From: Cercospora beticola
Lineage: Eukaryota; Ascomycota; Dothideomycetes; Mycosphaerellales; Mycosphaerellaceae
NCBI RefSeq assembly: GCF_033473495.1
Contig: NC_088938.1
Span: forward strand, 2,232,001-2,296,000
DNA: 64,000 bases
Direction of reading: 5' to 3'
In this document: positions 42,147 through 54,167 of the stretch, piece by piece
Layout: each line of letters starts with the position of its first letter
Position numbering within the stretch: position 1 is the first letter of the stretch
Made by a program: the position numbers and the translations under genes
The notes under the pieces: model-generated
Database searches by the model: none
Told to the model about the DNA's origin: nothing
The model's input: only the letters and a program-made list of their open reading frames with translations

Positions 42147-44930
42147 ATCTGCAAATTCACAAAACTGACTGTGGTGTTCCTCTCGCCCCGAGCTTACAGA
42201 GTGCGATGAGCTTTGCTGTGCCTGGATCATGTGCTCCGGTCCTAGTTCAAGCAAGTTCGGGTTGAGAACAAGGTGTCACCTCTCTGCATTTCCCGGTTCT
42301 TCACGCTGTTGGTGTACAGATCCAACTGCGACCAGCATGACATCTGATGTCTGGACCAGGTCCTCGTGATTCTGCTCAACCATTCTCTCGGGATCAAAGC
42401 CTACACTATCCGCCAAGGCAATGGGCAGCATACGTCCGTCCGCAAATGGGGCCCCAGTGATCGTCTGCACAAGAATGCGATCCCAAGAATCTCCAGTATC
42501 AGTGGCGTACCAAGCAGCAGAGCTAGGCGTGCTAGGATCCGGCAAGTCCGGGCGAAAAATGCTTGCAAAGCTTTGAGCATGATGACAGGATGGCAAAAGT
42601 AACGATTAGGCTGTAGGCATGGATGCAGGAAGCAGCGTGACGCAGGTACTGCTTCCAACACACCACTCACGCATATGCATCAGTGCTCGTCATGCCGCCT
42701 TATCGCTGACGCGCGTAGTGAGGCGAATGCTCAGCTCGGAGATCCAATGGCCAGCTCCCACTCCCTTTGGGGGATTTCACGCAGCATCTCCGTATGGCAC
42801 AAAGGACTGCCTCGTGATGGCAGCCAAGAGTTGCAATGTCGTAGAATAGGGTGTCGAGCAAGGTTGATGTGCAACATGGAGATGAAAGCCAAGCGGTTTC
42901 TCTGGGCACGCAGACGTTGCGATAGCACAAAGACCAGCTTGATCGCGGTCGTGATACTGGCGCGCAAATTTGGGGGGGTTGCAAGACAGCAAATAGGTGT
43001 CGCTGGAGCCCGTGGTCGCAATTGCTTGTGTCGCGGTGATATCGAGTCCAAGAGTCTTGGGGCGGGCAGGAAATGGAAGTGAGTGCGTCTTCGACAAGAA
43101 GCCAAGGGCAGGCAGTGAAACGTTTAACGGTCGCAACAAACGTCGAGGACCAGGCTTTACGGTGCACCGCGGGCAGCGTGCGGACGATGTGGACGCATCG
43201 GAATAGCGATGTTCGTTGAAGGGGAGGATCCGGCGTGGAGAGGGTCTTGGATGGGCTTCCAAGCAACGTCAAGAGGTGGCAGACCCGCTTCGGGCGCGTC
43301 TGCTCTGCTACGGTTATGCGGCACTGAGGTGTGTATGTAGGTGAAGACAAAAATCGCTCATGTACGCGCCGACAATCGGTTCGAGCGGTGTGTTCCCACC
43401 GACATACGTTGCTTGGTTGCGCTTTTTAAAATTCTGCAAGGAAGCGAATGCCGGCTCTGCGTTCTGGCAGAATCACAAGCTCAACCTTCAGTCGGCAGAA
43501 GGCGGATGACCCTGCAGGCGAGCACGCGAGTCGTGGAAGCATCAAGTTGCTCCCACGGCGCAGGCAAACCGAAGAAACGGCATCCTGGCAGCAGCGTGCA
43601 GCAGCCCACCCAGACTCGCAAATCGCGATGTCGCGGCGGGCGTAGGGCTGCCGTTCCAGGACATGCGATACGTGTGGCCTCACTGGAGAAGGGCAAAATG
43701 AAGGAACATGTGAACAGGTGTCAGCGCACTGATGTGGTGCTGCGCGTGGGAGATGAAGCTATCCACACTACAGCATTGAACGCGACGATAGACGGCGGCA
43801 ATCTCATTCGTGCATTCATTCGCAGTAGCACACCCGTCGGCAGTCTGCTCTGACGTGGTGACGGTGTTTGTTGTGGGCGTTGCCTGGCGGCACGATTCCA
43901 CGATGGAGCCCTCATTTCGGCGCTCGCCCTCGTGTCCACGATGGCTCCCGTGTAGCTGCGTTCCATCGCAGACGGGCGCCGCGCCTGGAGCACCATAGCG
44001 CCGCCGAAATTGGCCAAGCGTCTGGGAGATAATTATCGACGAAACGACAGCGGAGATCCGCAGCGTGACGCGCTGGACGGCGTGTGGGCGTCGTGTGGGC
44101 AAATGTTTGCGAGCTTGCAGGCGTGCCTGGAGCCGCCACGACACCAGAGCCTCGCGAAGGTTGCGGAGGTACTTGTCGCGATGTAGAGCCGTGCATCTCT
44201 TGTAAGGCTCTTAGCGGCATCTGGAAGAGCTTGACATCATGACGCTTGCCCTCGTCGGGACGCATCGGTGGCTGGCAGCTCTGGAGCTGCGAGCTTGTCT
44301 GCCGCCGCCGTGCCTGCGAGAGGAGCTCTGCTGCAGCTCGCCCGCGTCGCGCATTGGGAGCGATGGGAACCTCTCGGGTCAGCAGCTCGCAGCGCACTGA
44401 TTTGCGGACGAGCTGCCTCATCGCCGACGCACCGGCCAGTTTTGCATCAGGCCAGTGGGCGGGCTGCAGCCAGTCTAGCCGCGTCGGGGGCTAGCGGCCA
44501 AACCTTCGCAGTCAATCGTGGGTTTTGTTCGGGCCTTTCAGGGCCTGCCTCAGCAGCACGCACGGTGGGCTCCCGCGCAAAATGCCTCACGCTCGTCCGC
44601 CGAAGCAGCGCGGTATCGCGTGTGGCGGCCTGTGGATTACGTTATTGGCATAATCTGTCAACGGTCCGACCGTGGCCTGCTCCCATTCACCACCTCCATC
44701 TCCAGCGCATGGGTCTCCCTCGCTACTGAGTCCACTGACGAAAGCTCGGCACGGCGGCACAGCCCGCGCCCATCCATCGCTAGTGTTCCAGTGCGCTACC
44801 ATTTATCCTCGCCAGCTCGCGCACTCTTGTCCGAGCCTTCTTCCCTTCAGCGCGTCTTTCCATCTTTCACCACCCACCGACGAGCGTCACCCATCGACAG
44901 CGACATTAACTTGCATCGCTACACGGCACG
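42147..44930. other. Long intergenic interval (2.8 kb) upstream of the H+-ATPase
   Basis: ORFs of 90-215 codons overlap in many frames on both strands and none has domain character. The last 250 bp is pyrimidine-rich (many CT and CCA runs) and A-free near the start codon, as in strongly expressed fungal promoters and leaders. A long regulatory region is plausible for an abundant proton pump. Confidence 0.5.
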
Positions 44931-47900
44931 ATGGCCGCTCCGCGCGTGAGCTTCTCCGACAAGGACCTGGAGCAGAATGGCGAAGCTGGCGCCGCCGCGA
45001 GGTATGCACTGCATCCCCCATCGCCGCCGCCGCGCGCCCTCGCGATGCCGCCGTGCGCAGAGCTCGTAACGACCTGCGACGGTGCCGCGTCGACTCGCGG
45101 CGAGCGCTCTTCCACGCGGCAACAGCCACTGACAGCACCTGCAGATCGAGAAAGTGGTCGCAGGCTCCGGGCAACATCGAGGATCTAGGTAAATAAAGCC
45201 CGCCAAATTGCATCACTTCGGAATGGAATCTAACCAGCACGAACTAGACGAGTACACCGCACTCCAAAAGTACATCTCCACCTACAGAGATCCAAAGCTC
45301 GCTGCTCAGGAAGCTGCTGAGGGTCAGGAGGAGAAGCCAAAGAAGTCGTGGCAGGTTCGTGGGCACTCATCACCTCGTCGCACTGTGCACCTCACTGACT
45401 TGCACGCAGTTCTGGAAGAGCGGTCCCAAGGCTGGCGCCGCCGTCGCCAACGATGACGGCCACGTGCCTGACGACTGGCTCGAGGCCGACATCAAGCAGG
45501 GTATCTCTGACCACGATGTCGAGACTCGCCGCAAGAAGTTCGGCTTCAACGAAATCATGTCCGAGAAGGAGAACATGTTCCTCAAGTTCTTGGGCTTCTT
45601 CCGCGGACCAATTCTCTACGGTGAGTCTCCTACAGCTTCCCGATCATTTCCGGCGAGTATTGCACACGCAATGCTTGCTCAATGGACGTGTCATTGCCAC
45701 ACCTTCGCTTCTGGGATTTGCTTTTGCTGCAAGCTCCGCACAAGCTCCCGTCGCAAATTCCTTGGCACTGCACCATCCCGCACCACTGCAGGCCCTGCAC
45801 AACCTTGCACATGAGCAGGACATGAGCTAATTTCTTGGCAGTCATGGAACTCGCTGTCCTCCTCGCTGCTGGTCTCCGCCACTGGATCGATCTGGGTGTG
45901 ATTATCGGTATTTTGATGCTTAACGCTATCGTCGGTTGGTACCAGGAAAAGCAAGCCGCCGATGTCGTCGCAAAACTCAAGGGAGATATTGCCATGAAGG
46001 CTACCGTCATTCGCAATGGTCAGGAACAGGATATCAAGGCTCGTGAGCTTGTCCCCGGTGATATCATCATCATCGAGGAAGGTCAAGTCGTGCCAGCCGA
46101 CGCTCGTCTCATCTGTGACTACGAACAGCCCGAGGATTTCGAGAAGTACAAGGAGTTGCGCGAACAGCATGCTTTGAACCCAGAGGAGGACCCAGCTGGG
46201 TCTGAAGACGCTGAGGGTGATGAGGGTGAGGGAATCGCACACCAGGGCCACTCCATCGTCGCTACCGATCAATCTGCCATCACCGGTGAATCGCTCGCCG
46301 TCGACAAGTTCATGGGAGACATTGTCTACTACACCACTGGCTGCAAGCGTGGAAAGGCCTACGCCGTCGCCACTACCTCCGCTAAGCACTCCTTCGTCGG
46401 TCGCACTGCTACTCTTGTCCAGGGCGCCAAGGATCAAGGTCACTTCAAGGCTATCATGAACAGCATCGGTACGGCTCTGCTCGTCCTCGTCATGTTCTGG
46501 ATTCTCGCTGCCTGGATTGGTGGTTTCTTCCGCAACCTCAAGATCGCTACCCCAGAGGAGTCCGATAACACCCTCCTCGGCTACGTCCTGATTCTGTTCA
46601 TTATTGGTGTTCCAGTCGGTCTTCCCGTCGTCACAACCACTACTCTGGCCGTCGGTGCTGCTTACCTCGCTGAGCAACAAGCCATCGTGCAGAAGCTTAC
46701 CGCTATTGAGTCTCTTGCCGGTGTCGATGTGCTCTGCTCTGACAAGACCGGTACTCTTACCGCCAACCAGCTCTCCATCCGTGAGCCATACGTCGCTGAA
46801 GGCGAGGATGTTAACTGGATGATGGCCTGCGCCGCTCTCGCCTCTTCTCACAACATCAAGTCTCTCGACCCCATCGACAAGGTCACCATCCTTACCCTCA
46901 AGCGCTACCCCAAGGCTCGTGACATCCTCAAGGATGACTGGAAGACAGAGAAATTCACGCCTTTCGACCCTGTCTCCAAGCGTATCACCACCGTCTGCAC
47001 GCTCCGCGGCGACCGCTTCACCTGCGCCAAGGGTGCTCCAAAGGCCATTCTCAACCTCACTGACTGCTCCCGCGAAACCGCAGAACTCTTCAAGGAGAAG
47101 GCTGCTGAATTCGCCCGCCGTGGTTTCCGTTCTCTCGGTGTCGCCTACCAGAAGAACAACGAGCCTTGGGTCCTCCTCGGTATGCTTTCCATGTTCGACC
47201 CTCCACGTGAGGATACCGCGCAGACCATCGTCGAGGCCCAGCAGCTCGGTGTTCCCGTCAAGATGTTGACTGGTGATGCCATCGCTATCGCCAAGGAGAC
47301 TTGCAAGATGCTTGCCCTCGGTACCAAGGTCTACAACTCGCAGAAGCTCATCCACGGTGGTCTCTCCGGCACTACCCAGCACGATCTCGTCGAGCGTGCT
47401 GATGGTTTCGCTGAGGTCTTCCCAGAGCACAAGTACCAGGTCGTCGAGATGCTGCAACAGCGTGGTCACTTGACTGCCATGACTGGTGACGGTGTCAACG
47501 ATGCTCCATCGCTCAAGAAGGCTGACTGTGGTATCGCCGTCGAGGGTTCCACCGAAGCTGCTCAGGCCGCCGCCGATATCGTCTTCCTTGCCCCAGGTCT
47601 CTCCACTATCGTCTTCGCCATCAAGACTGCCCGCCAGATCTTCCAGCGTATGAAGGCCTACATCCAGTACCGTATCGCCCTTTGTCTCCACTTGGAAATC
47701 TACTTGGTCACCTCCATGATCATCATCAACGAGACCATCAGCTCTGAGCTCATCGTCTTCATCGCTCTCTTCGCCGATTTGGCCACCGTCGCCGTTGCCT
47801 ACGATAACGCTCACTCCGAACAACGACCAGTCGAATGGCAATTGCCAAAGATCTGGATCATTTCAGTCATCCTCGGTATTGAACTCGCTATCGCTACCTG

Positions 47901-48438
47901 GATCATCCGCGGTGCCATGTACCTGCCATCCGGCGGTATTGTCCAGAACTATGGCAACGTCCAGGAGATTCTCTTCCTTGAAGTCGCCCTCACTGAGAAC
48001 TGGCTCATCTTCGTCACTCGTGGTGCTCAGACCCTCCCATCGTGGCAGCTCGTTGGCGCCATTGCTGGCGTCGATATCCTCGCTACCCTCTTCTGTATCT
48101 TCGGCTGGCTCAACCCCAACATCTACCAGGAGCCTCTCCCATCCCCAATGTCCAGCTTCCAGCAGACCGCCAACGGACACACTGACGTTGTCACTGTTGT
48201 TGTCATCTGGGCATACTCCATTGGTGTCCTCATCTTCATCGCCATCACTTACTACCTCCTCAACAAGATCCCAGGTCTTGCCAACCTTGGCCGCAAGAAC
48301 CGCAGCGTGCACGACACCCAGATGGAGAACATCATTGGTCACCTTAGCAAATTGGCGCTCAAGCACGAGAGGGATTCACACGGCGAGAGCCAATGGACCA
48401 TCGTCGGCAAGGCGACTGACGAGGAGGAAGATGATTAG
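44931..48438 (+). CDS. PMA1: P-type plasma-membrane H+-ATPase (type IIIA)
   Basis: Five exons: 44931-45001, 45145-45188, 45248-45354, 45410-45620 and 45842-48438. They give 1009 residues, all in phase. The cytosolic N-terminus (MAAPRVSFSDKDLEQNGEAG; DLDEYTALQKYISTYRD) precedes the membrane domain. The actuator loop has DQSAITGESLAVDKFMGD, and the phosphorylation site CSDKTGTLT has its Asp at about 445. Further motifs are MLTGDAIAIAKETCKML and TGDGVNDAPSLKKADCGIAV. Ten membrane helices are expected. It pumps protons out of the cell at the cost of ATP. About 30 acidic residues (ALNPEEDPAGSEDAEGDEGE) are inserted ahead of DQSAITGES, and the C-terminus (ESQWTIVGKATDEEEDD) is unlike the yeast regulatory tail. 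These mark the longer second group of ascomycete H+-ATPases rather than the closest Pma1 match. Three of the four introns crowd the first 430 bp, and one uses the atypical donor GTTCGT. Confidence 0.93.
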
Positions 48439-49885
48439 ATGCATAAGATACCAATTTGTCTCGTTGTTTCATACTAGGGATAAGCAAATACAGTCTTGTC
48501 ACCATCGACAGTGGATTTAATATGCTGCGTCCCAACACTCGTTTGGGAGCGCGCTGTAGATATTCCTCCGGTGTAATGTTCAAAATAACGAGTTGCCGGT
48601 TCACTACATGTTGTCCTTCTCCCTTCGCAGGGAGCCCGTAAAGCCGTAACCGGCCATGCCGTGCTCATTCCGTAGAAATGTAGCCCGTGAAGGTTCGGCC
48701 CATGATGCTTTTGCCCTTCAACGTGGACGTCTCGTCTGCCCTCTCACATGGCCAACCCTCCCAGCCTCCCAAGAACACATCATCACCGCAATCGCTGCTT
48801 CTCCCAGCGGAGAAGCTTGTCCTCCATGTCCCACATCTGCATCTTTTCGTCATCTTTCGTGCAGGTCACGGTCTCTGATATTCCCTGTCGTCGATCATAC
48901 TAGCAGTCCACTTGGTGCGTATCAGTAGATTACCCTATACCCTCCACTTACCGTCTACCACCAGTCGGCAGCGATTCGGTGGCGACACGGACAGAAAGAA
49001 CAAGCATCTTGATATCGAAATTCGAGCGCAAGCACTTGCCTGAAATTCTTGCTTTCTTGTCTCATGATCGTCCACGTTCGTCCACAATCGTCCTGTGGGT
49101 TGACTATGTTACAGTATTGGTTTGGACCCATTTCTTTTCCTTACCTCCACGTATTCTGTGCGTGTTGTCCCCCTGTTCGATGGGGAGCGGTTGCTGATCT
49201 GTTGTCGTTGTTATTCGCTATTGACGACGTAGTAGTGTTTTCGATGTTCGGATGGATTTGGAGACCGCTTTCGCACGCAACGCGCTTTGCGCGGCAGCTG
49301 GCTTTTCAGACTTTTTCCCCGTCGCGCCCCATCGACTAGAAGAATATTGGTTCGGGTGTTGCAGTTTGATTTGGTCGAGACTGGGCCTCATGGAAGGACC
49401 CGAGTGTTGAGAGATTTTTTTCTGCTTGCTTTCCATCCTCGTGATGATGAACAGCTGTTCGATGAGTGCCCCATGCCACCTCCCCGACACAGTAGTTCAC
49501 CAGCCTCCTGTTCTGTTCAATGAGAGACTTACAGGACTCCGTGGCTACCGCGCCCCTTGTGCCAGAGTGACACCATCCCCAGTCTGGGACTCACTAATTC
49601 GCCGAACACGCATTATGCACCCTTGAAGCGTTGTCGAAACCTGGAGACACACTCCATCATTCTACTGCTTTGGGTATGCAATGAGACGCTAGATTCAGAC
49701 CAAAGCCGGCGGTCAATACTCTTTTCTCACGTGGTGTTGTCTCTCCTGCCGGTAATCGAGGATTCACATCGCTGGTCAGAGATCCGACTGCTTGGCAAAT
49801 TCGGATATCGTCGCATTTCTCGGGTTCCAATGCGAACGCTCTGGAGTACGGTTGTATGCATCAAATCAAAAGTGAGGCAACGCCG
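48439..49885. other. Intergenic between convergent genes (1.4 kb)
   Basis: The H+-ATPase 3' flank and SDR 3' flank. ORFs of 60-100 codons on both strands have no protein character. Confidence 0.5.
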
Positions 49886-51238
49886 TCAATTGATCGTGTA
49901 TCCTCCGTCCACCACCATAGCACTGCCTTGCACAAACGTAGCCTTTGAGCTGCACAGGAACAACACAGCATCTGCAACCTCTTGCGCCGTGCCTGGTCGA
50001 TTCATCGGCGCTATTGCTATCGCTGCCGAATATGTCTCCATTTGTGGTCTCGTCATGGGTGTCTCAATTATTCCTGGACAGACGCTACGAAGAGGGGCGG
50101 AAATGTGTTAGCATAGAACTGTCTCGCTGGGGCCGGAAATGAGGCGCAAAAGAAGAAAGTGGCGCCAGTGCAGCCTCACCAATTCACTCGGATGTTTTCT
50201 TTTGCGTACTGTGTTTGATTGGAAGAGCGTCATTGTCAGCGGTGAACTTGTCTCTCGTGCACACGCCCTCGGAAGGATTGCAAACTTACGTCAATGGCAT
50301 CGCATCTGGTCATGCTGATGACGGCTGCTTTTGAAGCGCAGTATCTGGATTGGAAGGTCCGTGTCAGTCGGTGTAGAGCAGAATGAGGTTACATTTTCAT
50401 GGTTGGCATGGACATACGCAGCTGGGAAGTCAAGTCAGCACTGCATCAACGTTTGACGAGCTAGTATGACACGGGGACAACTTACGGGCAGCAGGCCGTC
50501 CGACGATACCGAGCTGAGAAGCCACGTTCACGATCGAGCCTCGATTGCCTGGACGACCGTCATGAGTTGGAAGTGGTTCCTGACGAAGCATCATCCGGAT
50601 CTCCGCGCGAGAAGTGAGCCAACAACCACGATAATTGATGCCATTGATCTTATCAAAATCGGCAGCGGAAGTCTCGTGCGATGTTTGTGGTTGGGATAAT
50701 ACACCCTAGGGAAGTCAGAGAATCAACCTCATAACAGCATGGCGAGGCGTTGTGGGCATACCGCGCAGTTGGCAGCATAATCGATGCGGCCGAAGTCTCT
50801 CCCAATACTTTTGAACAATTCGTCGATCTCGGCTTCCTGAGAGATGTCCAGGGTTTTGATGACGAGGAACAAGCTGTTGGTTTCCACACAATCTTGCAGC
50901 AGCCGTGCTGTTTCTTCAAGGCCAGCCTGAAGGTAGTCAATAGACGGTAAGCATGTGTCTCGAGATCAAGATGAACTAGTCGATCGCCTTATCTTTGCGG
51001 TGCGAGCAAGTAACAGAAGCTTCATCCTGTGATGAGATATATCACAGCCTTTGAGAACAACACTTACAGCATTAAGATCTGCAATGACAAGTTTGCGGCA
51101 TCCTTCTCGCACAAAGGAGATGGCTGTGGCCTGGCCAATGCCTGGGTATCGAGCTCAGTCGGGGATTGAAGAGACATCGCAGGACCGCGTACCTGATGCC
51201 GCGCCTGTTACCAGTGCGACTCCTGGGAAAAGAGACAT
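49886..51238 (-). CDS. Short-chain dehydrogenase/reductase (classical SDR), 8 exons
   Basis: Exons on the minus strand: 51238-51193, 51141-51068, 50926-50762, 50705-50486, 50421-50418, 50344-50290, 50208-50180 and 50084-49886. They total 792 nt (263 residues) with every junction in phase. Landmarks are the cofactor loop TGAASGIGQA in VALVTGAASGIGQATAISFV, RIDYAANCAG (NAG motif variant), the catalytic Ser in GSIVNVASQLG, the Tyr-Lys pair in APAYCASKAAVISMTRCDAI, YAKENIRVNCVCPGIIETPM, and the C-terminal QEVADAVLFLCSSKATFVQG then GYTIN. The family oxidises or reduces alcohols/ketones with NAD(P). VIADLN, with Asp after the second strand, suggests NAD(H) preference. The 4-nt exon is needed to restore the PAYCASK frame. 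The substrate is unknown. Confidence 0.9.
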
Positions 51239-52530
51239 CGTGCTGTCCCTGCTGCAATCTATTGCTCCTGCATGGAAAGTGTCGAAAGCATGCAGGCAAC
51301 GAAGTGGTCAATTATCTTCCTCGCCACGTTCTCCGCCGAAGCGGGGTGCTCTCAAGGCGATAGGCCTGCCCTGCGAAAGCTTCAATCCTTGAACAGTGGG
51401 TATGATCCATCCTTCGCAGTCTCTTGCTGCGCTTCACCTGCCACATGTCCGACGACTGCTTGATCTTGACCTGAATATGTGAACACTGATGTTCGGCTCT
51501 GAGTGTTTGGAATGACCACGAGTGCCGCTTGCGGCTGGCACCATCGCCACACGCTGGACACTGAAAATCCAGTTCGATACTGCGTGAGCTCGCTGACTTT
51601 GCAGTCTCGTCCTACCTGTCGCTAGGATGGAGGCCTCTTCGGATGATTCAACAGAGAGAAGAGATCATGATGAATATCGAGCGGCAGGAGCCTTGCCTCG
51701 AAAACAAGCACCAGAAGGTTCGACGCGCCAGCTTCAATGCGCACTTTTGACGAAGGTGCAGTGCACTACGATGGTGATGGTGCCGGTAGCAAGTCGTGCG
51801 AGGGAGAGAGTCGCAAGAGCACACTCAGCCAACCGCACCCGCCTTCCTCTTGCTGCATCATGCTCCATTCTACATCCAGTGCCACTGACATGCATCCGCA
51901 AAGGCCTGTACTCGGCGCAGAACTGGCAGCTGTTCAGCAGACGGGGATGAGCAGCAGTCTTCCGGGCGACAAGGTCACACCACCGACGTGGCGTCAATAA
52001 TGATAGAGCAGACACTGCGGTAGTGCACCTTCACACGCACCACCGCTGCACTGCAGACCGACAAGCCACGGCGCGTCCCTCGTCACGACCCTTTCTATCA
52101 CGGCACCAGGAGGTATGCTCTCGATGCTGGTTCGGGCGCAAGTGCTAGCACCATGCTCCCTGCACTGGCCGGCAGGCCTACGGCCTGATACACGCCTTCA
52201 TGACGAGAATCTCACCAACATGGCGGCGATTGGAATGGAAAAGACATCGAGGCCACTGGGACAATGCGCGTTGCATATGCTGCTTCGGGAGCGACCCTTT
52301 CTGCCAGATCTGCATCCTGCAGCTCACCAACCAATGGCATATTTTGGGTTTCCAACCAAGTCCGACTACAGACTTGTGGCTGCAGAGACAAGCGTGTTAC
52401 TCCACTATGCTGCACACAGCACGGGCTCGTGCTGCGATCGACCACACGATAGAAAAGCCCGCCCGCCGCAGAGCTTGGTAAGTTGTGCTCAAATTGCTGC
52501 TTTCATTTCTCATCAGACTGCACGAACATC
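51239..52530. other. Intergenic between divergent genes (1.3 kb)
   Basis: The shared 5' region of the SDR and peroxidase genes. Several 60-110 codon ORFs overlap on both strands, none convincing. Confidence 0.5.
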
Positions 52531-53425
52531 ATGGGCATTCTCACGAAGCTCAGTGAAGCGCTCACCGATCTCAGCGTCATTCTCTGGGACAATGGCATCG
52601 CTCTTGCCAACCTCGTGACTCCAAAGCTGAAGGAGGGAAATGTAGTACCCAAAGGTGCTCCGGGTCACAATCTGAGCTGGCCACCATATGTCGCGCCCTC
52701 TCAGGGCGACTCTCGTTCCGCATGTCCAATGCTCAACGCCATGGCGAACCACGGCATACTTCCCCACGACGGAAAGAACATCAGTTTCGAAGAGATGAAC
52801 ACCAAAATTCGACAGACCTTCAACTTCGCCAGCTCCTTCTGCTTCTTCGTGCCGAACTTCAGCTCTCGATTCCTGAACAAGTCCTACTCCAAAGACCGCT
52901 TCGATCTCGCAGACCTCAGCTTGCATGCTCCAAATGCTATCGAACACGATGCCAGTCTCACTCGACACGATGCCGCGCTTCAGCCAGACCAGGGAAAGCC
53001 AGACCTTGAGCTCGTTCAACAGCTGTTGGCTGAGGCCAGTGAAAAGATGCCAGATGGGTCACCTCGCCTCACCGTAGATGATCTTGCACGAGCACTGTCA
53101 AAGAGACGAGCTGATGCTCGCCGCACCAACAAGGACTATTCTGAGAGCTTCTTCCACAATATGTTTGGCAGCGCCAAGTAAGTCCAGATTGCACGTCTCG
53201 CGGTAGTCTCATGTACTGACCTTGGTTAGCTCATCGACAATGTTGACGATCTTCGGTGGACGCGTGGAAGACCTCATCCCGATGCTTACAGAGGAACGTT
53301 TCTCCGAACACTGGGAGCCACGCATTGTTGACCGCTATGGCTTGACTATGGCGAAGTTCAACTTGACTGTAATCCCTGTCGAGCGCAAGGTGGATACCAA
53401 GCCCTATGAGAAGCCTAATCAGTAA
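52531..53425 (+). CDS. Haem-thiolate peroxidase (chloroperoxidase/peroxygenase, Peroxidase_2)
   Basis: Exons 52531-53177 and 53230-53425 (donor GTAAGT, acceptor TTAG) give 280 residues. The proximal haem-Cys motif reads SACPMLNAMANHGILPHDGK, the usual PCPxLNxLANHG with Ala in place of the first Pro and the ligand Cys kept. The distal-side motif NAIEHDASLTRHD carries the Glu-His-Asp used as acid-base group in the short peroxygenase branch. The C-terminal part has YSESFFHNMFGS and a tail VIPVERKVDTKPYEKPNQ. The enzyme class uses hydrogen peroxide for halogenation, peroxidation or oxygen insertion. The N-terminus (MGILTKLSEALTDLSVILWD) lacks a classical signal peptide, so an intracellular, pathway-type role like the StcC/AflX-adjacent peroxidases is possible; that role is inference. 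Confidence 0.88.
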
Positions 53426-54167
53426 GAGGGAGATGGCATCGACGGGCCCGTCTTGGAACTCCACTATAAAGCAATGCAATGGGGGTCATGAAGAGAAAGA
53501 GATTCGGCCAGGACACGTGGTGATGGAGGCCACGCAGGAAGCGTGGGGCATTGGGTTATAAGAGGTAGGATAATTACGATTCACGAACTCAATTGATGCA
53601 GCATCTCCATCTCGCAATCATGGCCATTCACCCGTCTTACAATGCCTTGAACTCGCTTGGCTTGGGCGATCAGCATTCGGCAGGAGGTACAGGCGGGCGG
53701 TGCATGTGTGCGTCTGAAACCGGTTGCGAGCACGCGTACTCCACTCTTTGTGCAACAGCAAGCCACCATCGACCAGCGGCCACCCAGAAATGATTCACGC
53801 CTCATCGCAAATGAAGCTTCGTTGGACGCCCTCGCATCTCACGTTTGCTCGAATGAAAGCCCACGAGCGCCACAGCGATCTTCTACTGCGGCCTCTGAGG
53901 CGGGCTGAGTGAACGTGCTCATCTGTGTGACCTGAAGGTGAAGGCGAACGTATGCCAAGGGCCTTAGTTTCACGTGCTGCATGTCGTCCTTTCGCTTCAA
54001 CTAAGCTTGTTTCTTGAGCAAACATCAACTTCTCCTTATGGTCATGTGCTTCTACTGTCGTTTTTGACGAGTGAAAGGGGCACTTCGTATTTTCTCTCTC
54101 GACTGAACATTCGACAGCACCCCAAACACCCAACGAGGCACAAACAGCACTCCGTGATGCGAGCAAA
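53426..54167. other. Intergenic
   Basis: Peroxidase 3' flank and the 5' flank of the surface-protein gene; only short ORFs. Confidence 0.5.
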
